A stretch of 64,000 nucleotides of DNA from NCBI GenBank assembly GCA_049289295.1, contig JBATLL010000070.1, positions 62,001-126,000 of the forward strand, written 5' to 3'. Shown piece after piece: positions 41,121-50,020 of this stretch. The stretch is from BOKV01 sp049289295. GTDB taxonomy: Bacteria > Pseudomonadota > Alphaproteobacteria > Rhizobiales > Rhizobiaceae. Both the position numbers and the translations under genes were made by a program. The notes beneath the pieces are model-generated. The model was not told the origin of the DNA, ran no database searches, and saw only the letters and a list, made by a program, of their open reading frames with translations. Numbering within the stretch: position 1 is the first letter of the stretch; the number at the start of each line of letters is the position of its first letter.

Positions 41121-44093
41121 ATGACTGACAAGACCGAAAAGACCGAGACGCCCGCTTCACGAGACTGGAGCGAGACCCTGTTCCTGCCGCAGACAGATTT
41201 CCCGATGCGCGCTGGCCTGCCGAAGAAGGAACCCGAGATCCTGGCGCGCTGGCATCAGATGGACCTTTACAGGCGTCTGCGCGACGATGCCGCCGGACGG
41301 CCCAGATATGTTCTGCATGACGGCCCGCCCTATGCCAATGGCAATCTCCACATTGGCCATGCCCTCAACAAGACGCTCAAGGACATCATCACGCGCTCGT
41401 TCCAGATGCGAGGATATGATTCCAACTATGTTCCCGGCTGGGATTGCCACGGCCTTCCAATCGAATGGAAGATCGAGGAACAGTATCGCGCCAGGGGCAA
41501 GAACAAGGACGAAGTGCCGATCAACGAATTCCGCAAGGAATGTCGTGAGTTCGCCCAGCACTGGGTCGGCGTGCAGACCGAGGAATTCGAACGCCTCGGC
41601 GTGACTGGGGATTTCAGGAACCCGTACCTGACAATGGCCTTCGAGGCGGAAGCGATCATCGCCAACGAGTTGATGAAGTTTGCCCGCTCCGGCCAGCTCT
41701 ATCGCGGCTCCAAGCCCATCATGTGGTCAGTGGTGGAAAAGACCGCCCTTGCCGAAGCAGAGATCGAATATGAGCAGTATGAGTCAGATACAGTCTGGGT
41801 GAAGTTTCCGGTTCAGGCCGGTGAACTGGCCGGATCCTGGGTAGTCATCTGGACGACCACACCCTGGACCATTCCCGGCAACCGCGCGGTCTGCTTCTCG
41901 TCCAGGATCAGTTATGGCCTGTATGAAGTAACGGCAGCCGAGAATCATTTTGGTCCGCGTCCTGGCGAAAAACTCGTATTTGCCGACAAGCTTGCACCTG
42001 AGAGCTTCGCCAGGGCGAAACTGGAATTCAAGCGGGTGCGCGACGTCAAATCCAGCGAATTGGCATCCGTAACACTCTCCCATCCGCTGGCGGGTCTGGG
42101 TGGCGGCTACGAGTTCACCGTGCCCATGCTCGATGGCGACCATGTCACCGACGATGCGGGTACGGGCTTTGTCCATACCGCGCCCGGTCATGGCCGCGAC
42201 GACTTCGAGATCTGGATGGACAATGCCCGCGAACTGGAAGTGCGCGGCATTTCACCAGCCATCCCCTTCACCGTGGATGATGATGGGTTTTTCACCGCAG
42301 GCGCACCGGGCTTCGGTCCGGATCGCGAAGGTGGTGCTGCTCGTGTCATCGACGACAAGGGCAAGAAGGGCGACGCCAACCAGGCGGTCATCACGGCGCT
42401 TATCGAACGCGGCAATCTGTTCGCGCGCGGTCGCTTGAAGCACGACTACCCCCATTCCTGGCGTTCCAAGAAACCGATCATCTTCCGCAACACGCCCCAA
42501 TGGTTCGTCTACATGGACAAGGAAGGCGTGGTTCATGATGGCAAGTCGACCAACATGGGCACCCTGCGCCAGACCGCACTTGCTGCGATCGATGAGACGC
42601 GCTTCGTGCCCGCCCGTGGCCAGAACCGCCTGCGTGGCATGATCGAGGATCGGCCTGACTGGGTATTGTCACGCCAGCGCGCCTGGGGTGTGCCGATCTG
42701 CGTCTTCCGTCATACCGGGACAGGCGAAGTGATTCCCGGACCGCAATTCGACCGGTCAGATGAACTGATGGCGCGAATTCGTGAAGTCTTCGCAAAAGAA
42801 GGCGCTGATGCCTGGTATGGCGAAGGGGCGAAGGAAAGGTTCCTCGACGGATTCGTCGATGACATGGCACCCTGGCAGAAGGTCGATGATATTCTCGACG
42901 TCTGGTTTGATTCCGGTTCCACCCACGCATTCTGCCTGGAAATGCGCCCCGATCTCAAATGGCCGGCCGATCTTTACCTCGAAGGCTCCGATCAGCATCG
43001 CGGCTGGTTCCATTCATCGCTGCTCGAAAGTGCCGGCACCCGTGGCAGGGCACCTTACGATGCAGTGCTGACGCACGGTTTTGTCATGGCCGAGGACGGC
43101 CGCAAGATGTCGAAGTCGCTTGGAAATCAGGTCACGCCGCAGGAAGTGATCAAGGATTCGGGTGCCGATATCCTGCGCCTGTGGGTAGCCTCTTCCGATT
43201 ACTCGGAGGATCTGCGCATCGGGCCTGAAATCCTCAAGACGAACATCGACGCCTACCGCAAGCTTCGCAACACCATCCGCTGGATGCTTGGCACGCTCGC
43301 CCATGACAGGGGCGAAACGGTCGAAGTTGCCGACATGCCCGAACTGGAACGGCTGATGCTTCACCGGCTGGCCGAACTTGATGGCATTGTGCGCAAGGCC
43401 TATGATGAGTTCGACTTCAAGCGCGTCATCTCGCAATTGTCCAATTTCATGAACGTGGAACTGTCGGCCTTCTATTTCGACATCCGTAAGGACGCACTCT
43501 ATTGCGATGCGCCTTCCAGCCTGCGCCGCAAGGCCGCCCTGCAGGTCGTCTCAACGCTGTTCGACAATCTCGTCAAATGGCTCGCGCCGATGCTGCCCTT
43601 CACGATGGAGGAAGCCTGGCTGGAGCGGTACAAGGATGAAAGCACTTCTGTGCACCTGCAGCAGTTCGAGGCGGTGCCGCAGCAATGGCGCGATGAAAAA
43701 CTGGCCGCGAAATGGCAGAAGATCCGCCGTGTTCGCCGTGTCGTCACGGGCGCACTGGAAATCGAGCGAGCCGAAAAGCGGGTACGCTCGTCCCTCGAAG
43801 CCGCGCCGCAGGTTCATATTGCCGACGGTGACCTCTTCAGGCTCGTCGATGGCATGTCCGATTTCCAGGATATCTGCATCACTTCTGCAATCGAGGTGAT
43901 CGAAGGCAATGGTCCCTCGGGTGCCTTCACCATGGAAGATGTACCGGGCATTGCCGTGGTTCCCGCGCGCGCCGAGGGGACCAAGTGCGCACGTTCCTGG
44001 CGTGTTCTGCAGGAAGTGGGGAGCGATCCGCAATATCCCGAGCTTTCCCTGCGCGATGCCGATGCGATGCGGGAACTGGCTGGGCAAAGCTAA
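41121..44093 (+). CDS. ileS: isoleucyl-tRNA synthetase
   Basis: A 990-residue class I synthetase charging tRNA-Ile. HIGH lies at residues 77-80 (GNLHIGHAL), the editing domain includes TTTPWTIPGNRAV, and KMSKS lies near 662 (GRKMSKSLGNQ). The C-terminal module that in E. coli binds zinc by four cysteines keeps only one: KCARSWRVLQEVG and then PELSLRDADAM where CxxC would stand. The ATG at 41121 (MTDKTEKTE) is preferred over the one at 41067. No lspA follows; the next gene is a lipoprotein. Confidence 0.96.
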   Translation: MTDKTEKTETPASRDWSETLFLPQTDFPMRAGLPKKEPEILARWHQMDLYRRLRDDAAGRPRYVLHDGPPYANGNLHIGHALNKTLKDIITRSFQMRGYDSNYVPGWDCHGLPIEWKIEEQYRARGKNKDEVPINEFRKECREFAQHWVGVQTEEFERLGVTGDFRNPYLTMAFEAEAIIANELMKFARSGQLYRGSKPIMWSVVEKTALAEAEIEYEQYESDTVWVKFPVQAGELAGSWVVIWTTTPWTIPGNRAVCFSSRISYGLYEVTAAENHFGPRPGEKLVFADKLAPESFARAKLEFKRVRDVKSSELASVTLSHPLAGLGGGYEFTVPMLDGDHVTDDAGTGFVHTAPGHGRDDFEIWMDNARELEVRGISPAIPFTVDDDGFFTAGAPGFGPDREGGAARVIDDKGKKGDANQAVITALIERGNLFARGRLKHDYPHSWRSKKPIIFRNTPQWFVYMDKEGVVHDGKSTNMGTLRQTALAAIDETRFVPARGQNRLRGMIEDRPDWVLSRQRAWGVPICVFRHTGTGEVIPGPQFDRSDELMARIREVFAKEGADAWYGEGAKERFLDGFVDDMAPWQKVDDILDVWFDSGSTHAFCLEMRPDLKWPADLYLEGSDQHRGWFHSSLLESAGTRGRAPYDAVLTHGFVMAEDGRKMSKSLGNQVTPQEVIKDSGADILRLWVASSDYSEDLRIGPEILKTNIDAYRKLRNTIRWMLGTLAHDRGETVEVADMPELERLMLHRLAELDGIVRKAYDEFDFKRVISQLSNFMNVELSAFYFDIRKDALYCDAPSSLRRKAALQVVSTLFDNLVKWLAPMLPFTMEEAWLERYKDESTSVHLQQFEAVPQQWRDEKLAAKWQKIRRVRRVVTGALEIERAEKRVRSSLEAAPQVHIADGDLFRLVDGMSDFQDICITSAIEVIEGNGPSGAFTMEDVPGIAVVPARAEGTKCARSWRVLQEVGSDPQYPELSLRDADAMRELAGQS

Positions 44094-44272
44094 CCGGAAA
44101 CCGCGACATGTTTACCCAATCCGGCGATGCGGCAGCGCAAACGGCGTTGCCGCGTTGCAACAGGACGGCAGATATACTATTTTCAGCAGGCAATGCCGGA
44201 ATCTGGCCGCAATTGGCCTTCACGGCCTAGGCTGCGCTGGATTGCCAGCCGTTTTGATGACGCCCTTTCAGG

Positions 44273-44980
44273 ATGAGTGAAGTGAAAAACTGCGCTGCGA
44301 TACTGAAGACAGGAAAGCTTGTGGCTGGATTTGGCCTCGGCTTGAGCCTGCTTGCGGTATCAGGCTGCGTCAGCGGCACCACCTACGGAACCGGCGTTTC
44401 GCAGGAAGAGCAGACAGTCAATGACCTGGTGAACATGTTCACCTTGAAGCAGAAGCGCGAGCAGATTGACTATTCCTCGCGCCCGGATCTCATTGTCCCC
44501 GAAGACAAGATTGCCCTGTCCGAGCCGGTTGACAAGGCATCGACAACTTCGAACCCGGATTGGCCCGAAACGCCTGAACAGCGCATTGCCCGCATCCGTG
44601 GTGCAGCAGGCGAGGTTGACGCGCGCTCGGGCGACTACAGCATTCAGGAACAGTTGCGCCGCAAGGAAGGCATCGGCATCGAGGACAGCTACGGCACCCA
44701 GAAGCGGGTCGTTGGCCTGACCGACCGCGACGGTAACATTGTTCACTATCGTGGCGAATCCAGCTCGCGCAAGGAAGTGCTCAAGGCCAAGGAAGAAATG
44801 GCCATGTCGGTTGGCGCTTCCCGCAAGTTCCTGACAGAGCCTCCGGTTGAGTATCGTATTCCGGTTTCCAGCGCGCCATCGGGTGCAGAAGCATTCACCG
44901 AAGAAGAGCTTCTGGCGCGCAAGAAGGCTTCCGAGAAGAAGTACCAGCAGGAACTCAAGCCGTTCCAGCCCAAGGAATGA
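44273..44980 (+). CDS. lipoprotein, possibly BamF/DUF3035-like
   Basis: A 235-residue lipoprotein. The signal ends LLAVSGC with Cys32 as lipidation site, followed by VSG, so outer-membrane sorting is likely. The mature part is polar and largely disordered-looking; it contains SSRPDLIVPEDKIALSEP, similar in kind to the RPxLxxP segment by which BamC/BamF lipoproteins bind BamD. Assignment to the BAM complex is a suggestion only. An in-frame GTG at 44282 with AGGATGA upstream is an alternative start. In this order of genes, M16 peptidases follow downstream. Confidence 0.7.
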   Translation: MSEVKNCAAILKTGKLVAGFGLGLSLLAVSGCVSGTTYGTGVSQEEQTVNDLVNMFTLKQKREQIDYSSRPDLIVPEDKIALSEPVDKASTTSNPDWPETPEQRIARIRGAAGEVDARSGDYSIQEQLRRKEGIGIEDSYGTQKRVVGLTDRDGNIVHYRGESSSRKEVLKAKEEMAMSVGASRKFLTEPPVEYRIPVSSAPSGAEAFTEEELLARKKASEKKYQQELKPFQPKE

Positions 44981-45010
44981 TGGCGACCGCCTGATGGCGG
45001 ATTGGACACT

Positions 45011-45457
45011 TCAATCCTGGCGTTTTGCCGCGAAGAAATCCCTGAGCAGTTGGCTGGAACGCGAAGCCGCGATTCCCGAATAGACTTCCGGCGCATGATG
45101 GCAGCTCTTGCTGGCAAAGAACCGCACACCATTGTCGACCGCTCCCCCCTTGATATCCTCGGCGCCGTAATAGACCCGCCGGAGCCTGGCAAAGGAGATT
45201 GCCGCTGCGCACATGGCGCATGGTTCAAGGGTTACATAGATGTCGCAGTCGGTCAGTCGGCCATTGCCGCTCGCCTCGCAAGCCATGCGAATGGCGAGCA
45301 TTTCGGCGTGGCAGGTCGGGTCCTTCTGTTCGCTCATGCGGTTTCCCGACTGGGCGATTATCGTTCCCTCACGCACGACCACTGCCCCAACAGGCACCTC
45401 TCCACGCGCAGCAGAAGCTTCAGCTTCGCCCAGGGCTATTTCCATGAAACCACTCAT
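45011..45457 (-). CDS. tadA: tRNA-specific adenosine deaminase
   Basis: A 148-residue zinc deaminase converting A34 to inosine in tRNA-Arg(ACG). The zinc site is His50-Ala-Glu52 (CHAEMLA) and PCAMC with Cys80 and Cys83. AGGAAG lies 9 bases upstream of the ATG. The gene is convergent with the lipoprotein gene and divergent from rluB, a typical arrangement of these two tRNA/rRNA modification genes. Confidence 0.95.
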   Translation of the reverse strand: MSGFMEIALGEAEASAARGEVPVGAVVVREGTIIAQSGNRMSEQKDPTCHAEMLAIRMACEASGNGRLTDCDIYVTLEPCAMCAAAISFARLRRVYYGAEDIKGGAVDNGVRFFASKSCHHAPEVYSGIAASRSSQLLRDFFAAKRQD

Positions 45458-45530
45458 CGATTGCCTTCCTGCATGATTTCATCCTTTTTGCGCTCGCCCG
45501 CAGCCCGCCTGTTTGATAGGTGAATCAGTC

Positions 45531-46586
45531 ATGAAAACACAAGGCATGAAAAAAGATGTCGGCGCGAAGGTGGCAGATGCCGCCGATCGCGAGGCAAGTG
45601 AAGACAAGCCGGAACGCATTGCCAAGCGCATGGCGCGCGCGGGCCTGTGTTCGCGCAGGGAAGCCGAAACCTGGATTGCGGCTGGCCGCGTCGCCGTGAA
45701 TGGCAGAATATTGTCCACGCCTGCAGTAACGGTCACGGCGAAAGACCGTATCGAGGTGGACGGCAATCTTTTGCAGGGACGCGAGCGGACGCGATTGTGG
45801 CTTTATCACAAGCCTTCAGGTCTGGTTACGACCAACCGCGATCCGGAGGGGCGGCCAACCGTCTTTTCCCGCCTTCCCGACACGCTGCCGCGCGTGATCA
45901 GCGTTGGGCGGCTGGATATCAACACCGAAGGGCTTTTGCTGCTGACCAATGATGGCGGGCTGGCCAGGATGCTCGAACTGCCCGATACCGGATGGTTGCG
46001 CCGTTACCGCGTGCGAGCCCATGGCAAGGTCACGCAGGCCGAGCTTGACCGGCTTCAGGAAGGCATTGCGGTAGACGGCGTTCTCTATGGTTCGATTACC
46101 GCGGTGATCGAGCGCGAAAAGGGTTCCAACATCTGGATCACGCTTGCCCTGCGCGAAGGCAAGAACCGTGAAGTCAAGAATGTGCTGGGAGCGTTGGGGC
46201 TGACTGTCAACCGCCTGATCCGTGTCTCCTACGGACCGTTCCAGTTGGCAGATCTTGCGGAAGGCGAAGTGCGCGAAATTCGTGGCCGCACATTGCGCGA
46301 TCAGCTTGGCGAGCGCCTGATCGAACGTTCCGGTGCCGATTTTGACGCTCCAGTTGTGCAACGGCAGACGAAGGCGGAGCCGGAAAAGGCAAAACCCGGC
46401 GACAGGCGCATGAGACCCGGCCAGCAGGCAGGCAAGCCAGCCCGCTCGCGCGCCAAGCTCATGCCCGGACAGGCGGAAGAAACCGCGCTTGACCGTTTGG
46501 AAACGAGGGCAGGACCAAACCGCACGGCTGGTCGGCCAGACAAGCCTAAACACAGGGGCAAGCCGAATGCGGATCGTCGGCGGTAG
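45531..46586 (+). CDS. rluB: 23S rRNA pseudouridine synthase (RluB family)
   Basis: A 351-residue enzyme. An S4 RNA-binding domain (about 28-75: RIAKRMARAGLCSRREAE) precedes the synthase domain with SVGRLDINTEGLLLLTNDG, which contains the catalytic Asp, and ALREGKNREVKNV. Residues from about 280 are a long basic Lys/Pro/Gln-rich tail that is often seen in Rhizobiales. The ATG at 45531 follows AGGTGA; the upstream TTG is not needed. The last 20 bases overlap rsmD. It could act at U2605 like RluB or at a nearby position. Confidence 0.93.
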   Translation: MKTQGMKKDVGAKVADAADREASEDKPERIAKRMARAGLCSRREAETWIAAGRVAVNGRILSTPAVTVTAKDRIEVDGNLLQGRERTRLWLYHKPSGLVTTNRDPEGRPTVFSRLPDTLPRVISVGRLDINTEGLLLLTNDGGLARMLELPDTGWLRRYRVRAHGKVTQAELDRLQEGIAVDGVLYGSITAVIEREKGSNIWITLALREGKNREVKNVLGALGLTVNRLIRVSYGPFQLADLAEGEVREIRGRTLRDQLGERLIERSGADFDAPVVQRQTKAEPEKAKPGDRRMRPGQQAGKPARSRAKLMPGQAEETALDRLETRAGPNRTAGRPDKPKHRGKPNADRRR

Positions 46587-47118
46587 ATTTCGCGGGCGCA
46601 GCCTGGCGACACCGCGCACGGATGCGATCCGGCCCACGTCGGATCGGACGCGTGAGAGCCTGTTCAACATCCTGGCAAACAGGATCGACTATGACAGGTT
46701 GCGCGTGATCGACCTGTTTGCGGGAACGGGCGCTCTGGGCCTTGAAGCCCTGTCGAGAGGCGCTGCTTCCGCCCTCTTTGTCGAGAACTCAGCGGAAGGC
46801 CGCGCCCTGCTGCGTACCAACATCGAAGCCCTGCAATTGTCTGGTGTGGCACGAATGTTCCGCAGGGACGCGACGGACATGGGAGCGCCGGGAACCATGG
46901 AACCATTCGGTCTGGCCTTTGCCGATCCGCCCTATGGCAAACAGCTCGGTGAAGCAGCGGCAGCATCGCTGCTTGCTGGCGGCTGGCTTGTCCCCGGCGC
47001 CTTGCTTGTGCTGGAGGAGCGAAGCGACGTATTGCCTGCCACCCTGCCTGGCTATCTGTCCCTCGATCGGCGAACCTTTGGTGACACGAGCATCGGTTTC
47101 TTTGGCGTGCCCGAATGA
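46567..47118 (+). CDS. rsmD: 16S rRNA m2G966 methyltransferase
   Basis: A 183-residue SAM-dependent methyltransferase of G966. Features are MRIVGGRFRGRSLATP, RPTSDRTRESLFNIL, the SAM loop VIDLFAGTGALGLEAL and the catalytic AFADPPYGK. It begins inside the 3' end of rluB (20-base overlap in another frame), so the two are coupled. A 152-base gap with a tandem repeat separates it from the M16 pair. Confidence 0.95.
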   Translation: MRIVGGRFRGRSLATPRTDAIRPTSDRTRESLFNILANRIDYDRLRVIDLFAGTGALGLEALSRGAASALFVENSAEGRALLRTNIEALQLSGVARMFRRDATDMGAPGTMEPFGLAFADPPYGKQLGEAAAASLLAGGWLVPGALLVLEERSDVLPATLPGYLSLDRRTFGDTSIGFFGVPE

Positions 47119-47206
47119 GGCAATCACGCCGCGATAGCCAAACTTTGACTGGTATCACCGGCTAACAGACCTATATACCTGAGCCTGCCAGCGATTGGTC
47201 GGGCAG

Positions 47207-47259
47207 TGATCAGCCTGCCAATGATCAGCCCGCAAATGATCAGCCCGCAAATGATCAGA
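47207..47259 (+). repeat. 15-base tandem repeat, about 3.5 copies
   Basis: The unit TGATCAGCCCGCAAA occurs at 47222 and 47237 identically, at 47207 with two changes (TGATCAGCCTGCCAA) and partly at 47252 (TGATCAG). The last unit ends just before the GGAG of the following gene. Each unit carries the palindrome TGATCA. It spans the leader of the M16 peptidase gene. Confidence 0.85.
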
Positions 47260-47270
47260 CGGAGAAATGC

Positions 47271-48656
47271 GTGAACATTGTCATGAGAAACCCGGTTCTG
47301 ATTGTTCTTTTACTGCTTGCAGCCCTTGTGCCAGGCCACGGATATGCCGGTCAGGCAGGCATTGCCGCAGATGGTCCCGAGATTCGGTATTTCAAGCTGG
47401 ATAATGGCCTTGAGGTCGTAGCCATTCCCGATCACCGCGCGCCGGTCGTCACCCACATGATCTGGTACAAGATCGGGGCTGCCGACGAGCCGCGAGGAAA
47501 ATCAGGCATAGCCCATTTCCTCGAGCACCTTCTTTTCAAGGGGACCAAAACGGTTCCAGTCGGTGAATTCTCTGCAAAGGTCGCGGAAATCGGCGGACAG
47601 GAAAATGCTTTCACTTCGGTGGACTACACCGCCTACTACCAGAAGGTGCCGCCCGAGGCGCTGGAAATGGTCATGGGCTACGAAGCAGACAGGATGGCAA
47701 ATCTCGTGCTGAAGCCCGAGGATATCGCCACGGAGCGCGATGTCATTCTGGAAGAACGCCGCCAGCGCGTGGATTCAAATCCCTCAGCCATCCTGGGTGA
47801 AACGGTGAACGCCGCCCTCTATGCCAACCACCCCTATTCCATTCCCATCATCGGATGGGAGCATGAGATGGCCGCCCTGACGCTGGAAGATGCCATGACC
47901 TTCTACCAGCGATGGTACACGCCGCAAAACGCAGTGCTGATCGTGGCTGGCGACGTCGATCCACAAAAAGTGCTGGAACTCGCGCAAAAAAGCTACGGAA
48001 AGATTGCCGGGCGCGGCGATGGCGAAAAGCAATTTCGACCAAGCGAGCCCAATCTGCCCGGGACCCAGACGGTGACCTATCGTGATCGCCGGGTTTCCGT
48101 CCCATCGATGCGCCGTGTAGTCGCCACGCCGGCCTATGTCAGCGGCAAGGCTGGCGAGGCAGAAGCACTTGATATACTCGCTTCGATCCTTGGCGGAGCC
48201 CAGACGAGCCGCATTCGCACCGCATTGATGGTCGATAACCCGATCGCATCGAGCGCCGGTGCCTGGTATCAAGGGGGTAACCGCGACTATGGCGAATTCG
48301 GCATATACATTTCACCAAAACCGGATGTCCCGCTTGAACAGGCAGAGAATGAACTTTTGCAGGTTGTCGAAAAGCTTGTCGTCGAGGGCGTGACCCAGGA
48401 AGAAGTCGACAATGCGCGCGAGAGCCTCATCAAGGCTGCCTTTTTCGAACGCGATAGTCAGACCTCCATGGCAAGACTTTATGGCACGGTCATTGCTACC
48501 GGCGGAACGATTGATGACGTGGCGCAATGGCCGCAAAGACTGGCCGACGTGACCGTCGAGCAGGTCAACGAGGTAGCAAGGAAGTGGCTGTCCGGCGGGC
48601 GGCAGGTTACAGCCTATCTGCTTCCTGAAGCAGCAAACGGAGAAACTCGGCAATGA
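47271..48656 (+). CDS. M16 zinc peptidase, catalytic subunit
   Basis: A 461-residue exported peptidase. The signal peptide (about 1-27) is followed by the M16 domain with the inverted zinc motif HFLEH (His82, Glu85, His86) and the downstream Glu region YEADRMANLVLKPED. The second half is the inactive clamp domain. It starts with GTG at 47271 (ATG at 47283 is possible). It overlaps the next gene by 4 bases; the two presumably form a heterodimer like other pitrilysin-like pairs. Confidence 0.93.
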   Translation: MNIVMRNPVLIVLLLLAALVPGHGYAGQAGIAADGPEIRYFKLDNGLEVVAIPDHRAPVVTHMIWYKIGAADEPRGKSGIAHFLEHLLFKGTKTVPVGEFSAKVAEIGGQENAFTSVDYTAYYQKVPPEALEMVMGYEADRMANLVLKPEDIATERDVILEERRQRVDSNPSAILGETVNAALYANHPYSIPIIGWEHEMAALTLEDAMTFYQRWYTPQNAVLIVAGDVDPQKVLELAQKSYGKIAGRGDGEKQFRPSEPNLPGTQTVTYRDRRVSVPSMRRVVATPAYVSGKAGEAEALDILASILGGAQTSRIRTALMVDNPIASSAGAWYQGGNRDYGEFGIYISPKPDVPLEQAENELLQVVEKLVVEGVTQEEVDNARESLIKAAFFERDSQTSMARLYGTVIATGGTIDDVAQWPQRLADVTVEQVNEVARKWLSGGRQVTAYLLPEAANGETRQ

Positions 48657-49987
48657 AGCGGTCATCCCTTGTCCATACCGGTTTTTCATTCCTGGCTGCA
48701 GCACTGCTCTGCCTGTCGACGCTTGGCTTTTCATCCGCAGATGCGCGCGCGGTTGAAATAAGGGAGGTCACCTCACCGGGCGGAATAACTGCCTGGCTGG
48801 TCGAGGACTATTCGGTGCCGATCATTTCAATGGCCGTTTCATTTGCAGGCGGTTCCACGCAGGACCCCCAGGGACGCGAAGGCATGGCTGAACTGATCTC
48901 TGCACTGTTTGATGAAGGCGCTGGCCCCTATGATTCAAAACAGTTTCAGGCGCGGATAGAAAAACTGGGGATTGATCTTTCCTACTCCGATGCGCGCGAT
49001 GAATTCACGGGTTCGTTGCGGACATTGCGTGACGATCGCGCTCAGGCATTCGAGATGATGCGTCTTTCGCTGTCGGAACTGCATTTCGAAGAGCGGTCCG
49101 TGGAACGCATGCGCGAAGCCGTGCTTGCCAATATCGAGCGCAAGCGCAACAGCCCTTCGTCGAAGTCCTCCGATGCGCTGCGTGAAGCCATGTTCGGCAC
49201 ACACCCCTATGGCCGCGAAAGCCAGGGCAAGTCCGAGACGGTTGCGGCAATCAGCCGAGAGGAAATGATCGCCCATTTCAACCGGCTTTTTGCCAGGGAC
49301 AACCTCAAGGTCGGCATCGTTGGCGCGATTTCACCAGATGAAGCGCGCACGATGCTGGACCAGGTCTTCGGCAAGCTCCCGGACAAGGCTGAACTCACGC
49401 CTGTCGACGACATGGTTCCGGAATTCGGCAAGTCCATCCGCATCGATGAGGACATGCCGCAGTCGACCATCACCTTGATCTATCCAGGCGTCAAACGCGA
49501 CGCGCCCGATTTCTTCGCAGCCTATCTCGCCAACCACATCCTTGGTGGCGGCACCTTTTCCTCGCGGCTGTACGATACTGTTCGTGAGAAACGCGGTCTT
49601 GCCTATTCCGTCAATTCGACCCTTGCGACCTATCGCCATGCGTCTTTCGTTGCGATCAGCGCTGCGACGCGAGCCGACCGCGAGGAGGAAACCCTTTCCA
49701 TCATGAGATCGGAAACGGAACGACTGGCAAAGGAAGGCCCGACACAGGCTGAACTGGATGCCGCCAAGAAATATGTAATCGGCTCCTACGCCATCAACAA
49801 TCTTGATTCCTCGACGCGTATCGCCGGTGTGCTCATCAGTCTCCAGACCGAAAATCTTGGCATAGACTATATTGATACCCGCGCGGCTAAGATTGCAGCC
49901 GTGACGCTGGACGATGTCCGGAAGGCGGCCAGAAAGCTGTTCTCGGCCACGCCCACCCAGGTTGTGGTTGGCCCGCCAAGGACCTGA
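48653..49987 (+). CDS. M16-like protein without the zinc motif, non-catalytic partner
   Basis: A 444-residue exported protein with a signal peptide (about 1-31) and an M16 fold. Where HxxEH should be there is GMAELISALFDEGAG, so it cannot bind zinc. It retains the C-terminal RxxY substrate region (YDTVREKRGLAYSVNS). Such inactive partners are the normal second subunit in bacterial two-gene M16 proteases. Overlap with the gene before is ATGA. Confidence 0.93.
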   Translation: MKRSSLVHTGFSFLAAALLCLSTLGFSSADARAVEIREVTSPGGITAWLVEDYSVPIISMAVSFAGGSTQDPQGREGMAELISALFDEGAGPYDSKQFQARIEKLGIDLSYSDARDEFTGSLRTLRDDRAQAFEMMRLSLSELHFEERSVERMREAVLANIERKRNSPSSKSSDALREAMFGTHPYGRESQGKSETVAAISREEMIAHFNRLFARDNLKVGIVGAISPDEARTMLDQVFGKLPDKAELTPVDDMVPEFGKSIRIDEDMPQSTITLIYPGVKRDAPDFFAAYLANHILGGGTFSSRLYDTVREKRGLAYSVNSTLATYRHASFVAISAATRADREEETLSIMRSETERLAKEGPTQAELDAAKKYVIGSYAINNLDSSTRIAGVLISLQTENLGIDYIDTRAAKIAAVTLDDVRKAARKLFSATPTQVVVGPPRT

Positions 49988-50020
49988 ACCGTCACCTGGT
50001 CGGTAAAGAGGACAATAACC

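Noticed and set aside
44120..44160. Imperfect GC-rich hairpin (CGGCAGCG ... CGTTGCCG) after ileS
   Set aside because: Mismatched stem without a U-tract; could be chance in GC-rich DNA.
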